From Hypomesus transpacificus (taxonomy: Eukaryota > Chordata > Actinopteri > Osmeriformes > Osmeridae): a stretch of 64,000 bases of DNA. The stretch's first letter is position 1. Each line of letters opens with the position of its first letter. This document shows positions 11,201 to 21,071 of this stretch, in pieces. The translations under genes were made by a program, and so were the position numbers. The stretch lies in contig NC_061078.1 in the NCBI RefSeq assembly GCF_021917145.1, positions 879,895 through 943,894 of the forward strand, read 5' to 3'. The notes under the pieces were generated by a model. The model saw nothing but the letters and a program-made list of their open reading frames with translations, was not told the origin of the DNA and did no database searches.

Positions 11201-13048
11201 TTTTGGCGTCTCGCGCTCGCCATCCACTCAAAACGTAACGTTAGCCTACTACTCTTTGGCCGGCTCGTAAGCCCAAACAAGTGTGTGCGGCGTGCCTGTT
11301 GTTCTGTTTCCGGTCTAGCTACATCCGGTGTGGTGTTGTAGTTTTTCTAACGTCAGTAGTTGTTGCAACAGCATGTGAAAAAAACTACAAGGTTTGCTAG
11401 GCCAAAAAGAACGTTAATCTCGCGATAAAAAGAATTACGCCGTTAAAATGGGTTTGCTTTAACGCTGTTAATAACGCGTTTAACTGACAGCACTAATATA
11501 CAGCACATTTTGATGTTATACATGTATATATTATATTATGTAATATATAATGTTTGTTATATTTGATGTTATATTTGATATTATATTTTATTTATATTTT
11601 ATTTATATTTACATTATATAGATATAATTGATTGTAATATTTTCTGTAGCTAAATTATATAAAAAATATATAATATATATATATATTTCCAGTATTCCAG
11701 TGTTGATGATGAGGTGAGGCAGCACCTGTTCATGGAGAGGTCGATGTTCTCGATGTTGGGACACTCCTCGAAGGTGTTGGGGCTCACGCTCTCGATCAGG
11801 TTAGCCTGCAGGTAGAGGTACTGCAGCCTCCCCAGGCCCCGCAGCATGCCCTCAGTCAGGTTCCTCAGCCTGGGGACACCCAACACACCTGGACACTAAT
11901 ACACCCCTACACACACACCTGGACACCCCTACACACACCTGGACACCCCTACACACACCTGGACACCCCTACATACACCTAGACACCCCTACACACACAC
12001 CTGGACACCCCTACACACACCTGGACACTAATACACCCCTACACACACCTGGACACCCCTACACACACCTGGACACCCCTACATACACCTAGACACCCCT
12101 ACACACACACCTGGACACCCCTACACACACCTGGACACTAATACACCCCTACACACACCTGGACACCCCTACACACACACCTGGACACTAATACACCCCT
12201 ACACACACACCTGAACACCCCTACACACACCTGGACACCCCTACACACACCTGGACACCCCTACACACACACCTGGACACTACACACACCTGGACACCCC
12301 TACACACACACCTGGACACACACCTGAACACCCCTACACACACCTGGACACCCCTACACACACCTACACCCCTACACACACACCTGGACACTAATACACC
12401 CCTACACACACCACCCCTACACACACACCTGGACACTAATACACCCCTACACACACACCTGGACACCCCTACACACACCTGGACATCCCTACACACACCT
12501 GGACACACACACACCTGGACACTAATACACCCCTACACACACCTGGACACCCCTACACACACCTGGACACCCCTACACACACCTGGACACCCCTACACAC
12601 ACCTGGACACCCCTACACACACCTGGACACCCCTACACCTCTACCCCCCCCCCCCTCACCTGTTGAAGCCCAGCTGCAGCACCTGCAGGTTGTATTGGGC
12701 TGAGAAGGCCCCGTCCTCTATGTAGGATACGTCATTCTTGGTGAGGTTGAGGTAGGTGAGGTTGGAGAAGCGTCCCAGGGCGGAGAACAGCACGGAGCGG
12801 ATCTTGTTCTCGTTGAGGCGCAGGTCCAGGATGGTGTTGTTGATGTGCTGGGGGATGCTCTCATACGGGGGCTGGTTCTGGCTGCAGATGGCCAGCCACA
12901 CAAAGCCCTTCTCCCCCTCGATCAGCCAGCAGTCGCCCGTTGCCCCCGGGAACCGCATGAGTGACAGGAGGGCCAGCCAATAGACGGCAGTGGCCGCCGC
13001 AACGGTAAGAGAAGCCCCGCCCGCCAGAGTGGGAGTGCACGTTGTCAT
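8233..13048 (-). CDS. elfn1: elfn1, synaptic LRR/fibronectin-III adhesion protein, five coding exons
   Basis: ELFN1 is a postsynaptic single-pass membrane protein that recruits presynaptic group III mGluRs in trans; its tail is reported to bind PP1. Coding exons: 12660-13048, 11726-11869, 9728-10549, 8818-9606, 8233-8710, all in phase, 873 residues (human about 828). Order: signal peptide (~1-38), GDCWLIEG start of the mature chain, LRRs including NLTYLNLTKNDVSYIEDGAF and YLYLQANLIE, Cys-rich LRR cap, FN3 region, membrane helix IMGILGCLFGMVVVLGVA, and a cytoplasmic tail ending DEDLHDILDYWKGVSSQQKA. The protein matches ELFN1 throughout, more closely than ELFN2. As I recall, mammalian ELFN1 coding sequence is a single exon, so the four introns are notable. 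The tail carries an (Arg-Glu)n tract at 9230-9395. Confidence 0.92.
9227..9398 (-). repeat. elfn1: (GA)n tract inside elfn1 exon 4: in-frame (Arg-Glu)n or a small intron
   Basis: On the coding strand this is (GA)n with a few AAGG/TAGA interruptions. The frame stays open for its full length, linking the segment ending ASYLEV to the conserved SVAEISTIAKEVD. Human ELFN1 has a charged Glu/Arg stretch at this place, which favours coding. Alternatively GTGCGAG at ~9399 and CCACTCAG|GGGTCG near 9220 could act as a phase-0 intron. Confidence 0.7.
10626..11505. mobile_element. Degenerate hAT-like repeat(s) in elfn1 intron 2
   Basis: The block opens with ACAGTGTTGGGGGTAACGCG and closes with AACGCGTTTAACTGACAGCA, end motifs that recall common fish hAT-type elements. 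The inside is a mosaic with two poly-G runs (10849-10860, 10909-10922). No intact transposase frame. One element or two adjacent ones cannot be decided here. Confidence 0.5.
11885..12648. repeat. Minisatellite in elfn1 intron 1 (CCTACACACACCTGGACACC)
   Basis: Roughly 40 units of about 20 bases; some blocks are expanded to include 'ctaatacacccc'. On the gene strand each unit reads GGGGTGTCCAGGTGTGTGTA, resembling the true exon-2 acceptor GGTGTCCCCAG just beside it at 11870-11880, so the array presents many weak AG acceptors. Confidence 0.93.
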
Positions 13049-14984
13049 GACTTCCGCCGTGATGACGCCAGGTGTGTTGCCGTGGTTTTATGTGTGTCTG
13101 TCAGTCTGTCCGTCTTCCTGTCTGTCTGTCCGCCTCATTGGCAAGACTTGTTCTGATTGGACGGGGCTGGGCAGGTTTCATCTGATTGGCTGGCGTTTGG
13201 GGTCAGGAGCGGGTGCAGCACTGTGTTATTCCTCGCATCCAATTGGTTGGAGTTAATTTCCTCTTTGGGTGTCGGCATCTCTGATTGGATAACAGTCTGT
13301 GCTGCTGCCTTCTCATTGGTGCTGGAGAGAGAAATAAACACACCTGCTGTTTAACACGTGTGTGTGTGTGTGTGAGAGAGAGGGAATGTGTGTGGGTGTG
13401 AGATAAAGAGAAGGTGTGAGTGTGAGAGAATATGTGTGTGTGCGTGTGCGTGTGTGTGTGGGGGGGGGTAGCTATGCTTCCAGCAGTTAACTGGAGTAGA
13501 GGGAGACAGACCTGGCCAATTGCAGACACTATTAAGCTGAATATGGATGCTCCTTTTACTACACACACACACCACACACACACCACACACACCTAACGAA
13601 GCTCTCCACTCAGTTACTCATTAATTAGTCTGCAGCACTACCCTGGTTACCACATGCAAGAGTACCATGTCAACAGCTGCTGAGGGGAGGAGGGGAGAGA
13701 GGATGGGAGGAGAGAAGAGAGGTGGAGGGGAGGAGAGAGGAGGGGAGGAGAGAAGAGGGGAGAGGAGGAAACAGGGGGAGAGAGGAGAGGAGGGGAGTAG
13801 AGGAGAGAGGAGGACAGGGGAGAGGGGAGGAGAGAGGATGGGAGGAGAGAGGAGCGGAGGAGAGGAGAGGGGAGAGGAGGAAACGGGGAGAGAGGAGAGG
13901 AGGGGAGTAGAGGAGAGAGGAGGACAGGGGAGAGGGGAGGAGAGAGGATGGGAGGAGAGAGGAGCGGAGGAGAGGAGAGGAGAAAAGAGGAGGGAAGGAT
14001 AGGGGAGAGGAGGAGAGAAGGTGAGGGGAGGAGGAGGAGCCTCAGACCTGACGCCAACATAATGTACAGGAAGTGATGTCATTGCTGGCTGAGATTAAGT
14101 AAGTGGAGGATGAACAAATCTGCTGTGTGTGTGTGTGTCTTCCATCCAGTCAGCACAATCTATTATTGATGGTGTGACTTCCTCCTACATAGCATGCGAC
14201 TAACTCCACATGAGTTCACAAGAGGCACACACACACACATACACACACAGTGACCTGCTGTTGTCCTGGGGTGAGAAGAGAACAGAGGGAAGAAGTGATA
14301 AAAGCTATAAAAGGAGAAGGGAGGAGCAGGTGGCAGATACACAGTGGTTTCATTCTGAGTAAACCCTCCCACACACCCATGCTTCACCTCAAACACCTCT
14401 GACCTCAGTGGGAGGTTCATCTCCATGAATATGTAGCTCCGTTCCTTCTCTCCTTTCCTCCTCTCCTTTCCTCCTCTACTCCTCTCCTCTCCTCTGTCAT
14501 CTCCTCCTCTGCCCTCCTTTCCTCTCCTCTCTCCTATCTTCTCTCTAACGAACACACACAAAAACACTCACACAAGCCACACACACACCATCCTGTCTTG
14601 TAAGATGTACAGAGAAGGCACAGGTACAGGTACACACAAACACACAAACAAACACAACTCACTTGCACACACTACAAACGTACACAGTCACACAGACACA
14701 CACACATACAGTTAGGCTTTCTCGTGCTTGGGCAAAAACGACACGTGAGATTTGTTAAATCGATAAATGACTCATTCAGATTAGATTATAGAGAGATAAA
14801 CCAGCTCCCAGGCTGTGTGTGTGTGTTTGTGTATGTATGCTTGAGGGTGTGTGTAAGTAAGTGTGTGTGTTTGCATGTGTCACTATCCAAAAAAGGAAAC
14901 CAATTTTATTTGATTTTGTAGTCTCTCTCCTCTTCCCTCTCTCTCCTCTCTCATGAAAGTGTGATGGATAGATTTAAAAAAGGA
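13049..14984. other. Upstream of elfn1: purine-rich block and unique sequence, no gene recognised
   Basis: 13340-13460 holds GT/GA microsatellites. 13679-14040 is a G/A-only array of GGAGGGGAGAGG-type units containing an internal duplication of about 118 bases (13777- and 13895-). 14041-14984 is unique sequence with CA and GT runs. The elfn1 promoter and any 5' non-coding exon should lie here, but I see no clear TATA box or exon. Confidence 0.55.
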
Positions 14985-15800
14985 ATATTCTAGAACACAG
15001 CTCTGTGTGTGATGGACAGGGCTCTAGAACACAGCTCTGTGTGTGATGGAGAGGGTTCTAGAACACAGCTCTGTGTGTGATGGAGAGGGTTCTACAACAC
15101 AGCTCTGTGTATGATGGAGAGGGTTCCAGAACACAGCTCTGTGTATGATGGAGAGGGGTTCTAGAACACAGCTCTGTGTATGATGGAGAGGGTTCTAGAA
15201 CACAGCTCTGTGTATGATGGAGAGGGTTCTAGAACACAGCTCTGTGTATGATGGAGAGGGTTTTAGAACACAGCTCTGTGTATGATGGAGAGGGCTCTAG
15301 AACACAGCTCTGTGTGTGATGGAGAGGGTTCTAGAACACAGCTCTGTGTGTGATGGAGAGGGTTCTAGAACACAGCTCTGTGTATGATGGAGAGGGTTCT
15401 AGAACACAGCTCTGTGTGGGATGGAGAGGGTTCTAGAACACAGCTCTGTGTGTGATGGAGAGGGTTCTAGAACACAGCTCTCTTTGGGATGGAGAGGGTT
15501 CTAGAACACAGCTCTGTGTGGGATGGAGAGGGTTCTAGAACACAGCTCTGTGTGTGATGGAGAGGGTTCTAGAACACAGCTCTCTTTGGGATGGAGAGGG
15601 TTCTAGAACACAGCTCTGTGTGTGATGGAGAGGGTTCTAGAACACAGCTCTGTGTGTGATGGAGAGGGTTCTAGAACACAGCTCTGTGTGATGGAGAGGG
15701 TTCTAGAACACAGCTCTGTGTGACGGAGAGGGTTCTAGAACACAGCTCTGTGTGTGATGGAGAGGGTTCTAGAACACAGCTCTGTGTGTGATGGAAAGGA
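14985..15800. repeat. Minisatellite, ~34-bp units (TTCTAGAACACAGCTCTGTG)
   Basis: About 23 tandem units with core GTTCTAGAACACAGCTCTGT followed by GTRTGATGGAGAGG. The unit contains the palindromes TTCTAGAA and ACACAGCTCTGTGT, so each repeat can fold. No gene. Confidence 0.95.
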
Positions 15801-15911
15801 GATGAGGAAGGGATGTAAGAAACAGAAGGAGAGAGAGTTTGAATGATTTTAAAATCAGAATGTATGAAAATGAACATCATCCATGTAACCCCTAATACCC
15901 TCTTCTGTCCC

Positions 15912-15954
<43 letters not shown>

Positions 15955-16052
15955 TATGAGAAATTAATGATATCTCTGGGCGAAGGGCCTACTGCAAGCC
16001 TTGCCGCTAGGTATGTCTGTCAATGCCATGACTGTTAAAACCTTACTGTATA

Positions 16053-18302
16053 TTACAGTTTTTCTCAATTGGTTTGGCTCATTTCACGAAACAGAAATTA
16101 CATTCTCAAAACAACACGTGCAAACCTCCAAACCGCTGGGCTCTTGTTCACAACAGATTGGAATTGTTCATTTCTTTAATCAAATTGCAATTGTATTAGC
16201 ACATCCTTGTAAATGACAAGTGCAATTGCCTACAGTTTGCACACATTTTAAATGATTTAACACATCTTTGAAATGGTTAGGTATAATTGCCTTCAATTAG
16301 GCCAACTATCAATTGAAAATATCTTGCTGGTCTAAACTGACTGTTATTTCTCAGTCAAGTGGTTGTTCTCTGCAAAACCTATTGGCATAATTTCCTTGTG
16401 TACATCATCACCTGCACAATAGTTCACTCCACTGTCAAAATATATCATGCACATAATACCATGAAAAACATAATGGTATATACTGTAATATGGATCTCTT
16501 GGATCATCTGCTTACAGTGATTGTCAGGTGCAACTAGAACTTTACAAAACAAGGGGACACATCCGATCACCAATCACACAGTAAGTTTAGTTAGCTGACA
16601 GGAGCAATGCAGCAGTATAAATGCTTCCATCAAATATATAGAGCTTGTCACAGGCCAGCTCGGGGGAAACATCACTGTTTCTGCTGCCATTTCAGAGAAT
16701 GGTGTAGTCACCCACATTCCCAGTCTTGGCCCATACAATACCCAGACACTCCTGGTGTCCTTGGACCGCCTGCACTCCGATTTTATCCCTCTACATGAGA
16801 GGGGTTTGGTAGGGCCTCACTTTCTTACATTTGTCGAGGATGAGCAGGAGAGTGAGGACGACAACTAGTGAAACTCCAGCTTTGCTTTACTTTCTTATTG
16901 TTTCCTTCTTGCCATGAAATGCACCCTCTGCAACTCTGACTAGGAAGGGGTCACATGATTGAGAAGTACCGTGGTTACTCATACTAGTCCCTTCAGTGTA
17001 CAATAGGAATCATTTGATGCTGGGATATACAAAACAGACAATAGAGGAGGTGCATTTCATGCCAGGTTTACTGTAATGCACCCCCTGCTAACTCTGACTA
17101 GGAAAGTGTCACTTGCCTGAAACTTACTGTGGTTACTCATACTACTAGAGTAGGTTATACATAATGTTAATTTTGATGTGCTTATTGTATGACAGTATAT
17201 TGTGCTGTACACATTTCCTGTTACAGTAACCATGATGTATGGCAATTACAGTAACAATTTCCATGGCAGTGTAAGTGCAATATGTGATGTGTCACCTTGT
17301 AGGCTACTTTTGAATTACTGTAATCCTTTTGCTGTTTGATACACATTTACATTTTACATGTATTCATTTAGCTTTTATTCAAAGCGACTTCCAAGAGAGA
17401 GCTTCACAAAAGTGCATAGGTCAATGATCCTAAACAACGAGATAACATTGTGGTTGGCCAAAACATGAAGCATACATTACAGTATTGTTGCTTGCTTTTG
17501 TACAGGTACACTCTTGCACTTTTGAGGTTCATGTTGTTTAGTTGCAACTTGTTTGGCTACATGCTGTTATGGTTCTTCTCTTTGGCACTTACTGTATTTG
17601 GGTTTTTCACAATGTATGCTTCATGTTTTGGCTACCCGAAATGTTTGGGGCTATCGCGTTGTTATGATCAGTGACCTATGCACTTTTGTAGTAGTCGCTT
17701 TGGATAAAAGAATCTGCTAAATGAATAAATGTAAATGTAGATTGAGACACATTGTATTCTGGAAAGAAAACATCTACTACAGTAACTGTAGCACATTGCA
17801 CATAAGGGATATTTCTAAGGTTCACTGCCATACTGACAAAACATCTAAACATTTTGACCTGCAGTGTTTACACAATGCCAATGGGACTTTTCATTTTGGG
17901 GGCACTGACTATTTGTATAAGAAAAGGATTTAGTTTTGACTGATAAGTTGTCTGTTTTAGGAAAGAGATGACCCTTTGCAGGTGTTCTATGGTGTTTTGC
18001 TGAACCATCTGGGTTATTTTGGCAAATGTATTTAAAGGTTTGAGAATGTTCTTTTTTTTCTCGAGAAATTAGCCAAAGCAATCGAGAAGGAACTATTCAT
18101 TTTGGGGGCACTGACTATATATATGAAAAAATGATTTGGTTTTGAAGCATGAGTTAACTGTTTTGGGTGAGATATGACCTTTTGAAGGTGATCTATGTAG
18201 TTGTGCTGAACTTTATAGGCTATTTCGCTAAATGCACGTGGAGCTTTGAGAATGTAATTTCTGTTTCAAGAATTGAGCCAAAGCAATTGAGAAAAACTGT
18301 AA
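16053..18302. mobile_element. Decayed DNA transposon with inverted ends, ~2.25 kb
   Basis: The left end begins TTACAGTTTTTCTCAATTGG and continues TTTGGCTCA. The right end at about 18272-18302 is its inverted complement, with one or two mismatches over 33 bases. The right end is preceded by two ~210-base tandem copies of subterminal sequence (17887- and 18097-, each starting near TTTTCATTTTGGGGGCACTG). A ~155-base direct repeat lies at 16922 and 17076. A remnant frame near 16740-16860 (LDRLHSDFIPL) looks like a broken transposase. The superfamily is not resolved. Confidence 0.7.
17341..17740. mobile_element. Nested palindromic element with SINE-tail-like ends
   Basis: The left end (ATTTACATTTTACATGTATTC, then AAAGCGACTT) and the right end (AGTCGCTTTGGATAAAAGAA, then AAATGTAAATGTAG) are inverted complements resembling the 3' tail of the fish tRNA-SINE seen elsewhere in the window. 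It sits inside the 16053-18302 transposon, so it inserted later. Confidence 0.6.
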
Positions 18303-18589
18303 CATACATTTATGTGTTACTGTTACACTTACTATGCTACTGTTATTTTGCCATATTATTATTGTTAGACTCCTTGTTAAATGTTTTAATATACATGTTA
18401 AAATGTCCTTTCAATATGGACTTCTTTGGCAATACTGCTCAACCCGAACTGTCATGCCAATATAGCATTCTGAACTGAACTGAACTGAGAGAGAGGGAAG
18501 GAGAAAGAGAGAGAGTGTGTGTAGGTGTGTGTAACAGGCTTTAGGCCAGAAAAGGATTTAGCTCAGTTAATAGGATTTCACACTGAGAC

Positions 18590-18905
18590 AAACACAGCAC
18601 ACACACACACAAATACACACACACACAAATACACACACAAATACACACACACACAGATTGAAATAAATGGTTCAGCCTAGATACTACATGAATTTATGGT
18701 CAGAATTATTTACTGTGCAATTACAGCTTCCCTGAATATGTCTGGAAGCTACTCACACACACACACACACACTCACACACACACACACACACTCACACAC
18801 ACACTCACACACACACACACATACAGCCTGTTACACTGACACACACACTGACACACAACACATTTATACAGACAGCCTGTCACACAAACACTAAGTCACG
18901 CACAC
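18590..18905. repeat. (CA)n-rich microsatellite cluster
   Basis: CACACA runs broken by 'aaatacacac' and 'actcacac' units on both sides of a short unique stretch. No gene. Confidence 0.85.
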
Positions 18906-19029
18906 ACACACATACAATCTCATCCAATCTTTAATACACACATCATCCATCACTCTCAGCCCCACAGCTGGAAGGTTCAACAGAAATCTGAGAAAAACAA
19001 CCACAACCTCAGGGGTTCTCTGGTAGATA

Positions 19030-19905
19030 AATACAGAGTGTGTACTGTACTGCACACACAGTGTGAGTGTGTGTGTGAGTGTGTCTCCTGTGTGTGTACT
19101 GTACTGCACACACAGTGTGAGTGTGTGTGTGAGTGTGTCTCCTGTGTGTGTACTGTACTGCACACACAGTGTGAGTGTGTGTGTGAGTGTGTCTCCTGTG
19201 TGTGTACTGTACTGCACACACAGTGTGAGTGTGTGTGTGAGTGTGTCTCCTGTGTGTGTACTGTACTGCACACACAGTGTGAGTGTGTGTGTGAGTGTGT
19301 CTCCTGTGTGTGTACTGTACTGCACACACAGTGTGAGTGTGTGTGTGAGTGTGTCTCCTGTGTGTGTACTGTACTGCACACACAGTGTGAGTGTGTGTGT
19401 GAGTGTGTCTCCTGTGTGTGTACTGTACTGCACACACAGTGTGAGTGTGTGTGTGAGTGTGTCTCCTGTGTGTGTACTGTACTGCACACACAGTGTGAGT
19501 GTGTGTGTGTGTCTCCTGTGTGTGTACTGTACTGCACACACAGTGTGAGTGTGTGTGTGAGTGTGTCTCCTGTGTGTGTACTGTACTGCACACACAGTGT
19601 GAGTGTGTGTGTGAGTGTGTCTCCTGTGTGTGTACTGTACTGCACACACAGTGTGAGTGTGTGTGTGAGTGTGTCTCCTGTGTGTGTACTGTACTGCACA
19701 CACAGTGTGAGTGTGTGTGTGAGTGTGTCTCCTGTGTGTGTGCTGTACTGCACACACAGTGTGAGTGTGTGTGTGAGTGTGTCTCCTGTGTGTGTGCTGT
19801 ACTGCACACACAGTGTGAGTGTGTGTGTGAGTGTGTCTCCTGTGTGTGTGCTGTACTGCACACACAGTGTGTGTGTGTCTCCTGTGTGTGTACTCTACTG
19901 CACAC
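19030..19905. repeat. 54-bp minisatellite, about 16 copies, open in several frames
   Basis: Units contain GTGTCTCCTGTGTGTGTACT and GTACTGCACACACAGTGTGA, with a period of exactly 54 bases (GTGTCT at 19081, 19135 and 19189). Because 54 is a multiple of three and units lack stops, frames of nearly 300 codons stay open on both strands. Composition and repetition give no reason to call a gene. Confidence 0.95.
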
Positions 19906-20024
19906 ACACCATAACTCTCTTTTAGTGTGTGTGTCTCCTCTTCACCCTGAAGTACAGTTGGACTTCATAACTCACTGTTGCTATGCTGCCTAAGCTAAGC
20001 TGAGCTAATGTTCGTTTGAACAGC

Positions 20025-20215
20025 GCTAACTCTAGCCTAGCATCAGGCTAACTATGTTTATATATGCACAGCTAATGCTAACTAATCTAGCATCAGGCTA
20101 ACTATGTTTATATATGCAAAGCTAATGTTAACTAGCCTAGCATAAGACTAACTATGTTTATATATGCACAGCTAATGCTAACTATGTTTATACATCACAG
20201 CTAATGCTAACTAGG
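20025..20215. repeat. Minisatellite of GCTAATGCTAACT / ATGTTTATATATGCA units
   Basis: Four or five imperfect units of about 50 bases combining 'tagcatcaggctaactatg' and 'tttatatatgcacagctaat'. Confidence 0.85.
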
Positions 20216-20783
20216 ATGGACCCAACTCCTACTTGCTATTCCAACATACCTAAAGAATCTCAATGTCAAGACGCGCACATACACACACACACACTCACAC
20301 ACACACTCTTCCTCCCAGCTGGTCAGAGGAGGATGCTCTGATCGTTTAGTGTGCCTTTGTCGTTGCTCATGCATGCACTTATAGTGATGTGTCAGCAACA
20401 CAACACACACACACACACACACACAGCCTGCCATACATAGACACACATACATAGATACACACACACACACAATAAAGGAACTCCTGAGGGACCAGCCAGG
20501 CTGGAGGATAGTGCTGGATAATTTAATCACAATCCTTTTAATAGAGAGAATGAAAGAGAGACAGAGAGAGAGAGAGAGAGAGTGTGTGTGGGTGTGTGCG
20601 TACTGTACGTTGATGAGTGTGTATGCGTACTCTATGTTGAAGTGTGTGTGAGTGTGAGTAAGAGATTGATGGAGAGGTTAATCATAGTGGACAAGAGTGA
20701 CGAGTGTGTGTGTGTGAGTGACTGTATGTGAGTGAAAGTGTGAGTGAGTGTGTGTGAGTGAGTGACTGTGTGTAGCAGCACTG

Positions 20784-20971
20784 TACATTTACATGTAGTC
20801 ATTTAGCAGACGCTCTTATCCAGAGCGACTTACAGTAAGTACAGGGACATTCCCAGGAGGCAAGTAGGGTGAAGTGCCTTGCCCAAAGACACAACGTCGT
20901 GTGCACCAGCCAGGAATCGAACTGGCAAACTTCAGATTAGTAGCCCGATGCTCTACCCGCTCAGCCACCTG
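20784..20971 (-). mobile_element. tRNA-derived SINE, reverse orientation, cut by the assembly gap
   Basis: On the - strand it starts CAGGTGGCTGAGCGGGTAGA (tRNA A box) with B box GTTCGATTCC, then the conserved body (GGGCAAGGCACTTCACCCTA) and tail (AGTCGCTCTGGATAAGAGCG, TCTGCTAAATGACTACATG). Other copies lie at 22885, 41051 and 61494. The 5' end abuts the Ns, so a mis-join at a SINE is possible. Confidence 0.88.
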
Positions 20972-21071
20972 NNNNNNNNNNNNNNNNNNNNNNNNNNNNN
21001 NNNNNNNNNNNNNNNNNNNNNNNNNNNNNNNNNNNNNNNNNNNNNNNNNNNNNNNNNNNNNNNNNNNNNNN
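20972..21071. other. Assembly gap, 100 N
   Basis: Exactly 100 Ns, the usual placeholder for a gap of unknown length. It interrupts a PDE4 exon: the first base after it falls within the codon before the conserved Asp-Val-Asp-His motif. Confidence 0.99.

Noticed and set aside
18891-19925. Frames of 295-338 codons on both strands
   Set aside because: The 54-base period keeps every stop-free frame open; no support for coding.
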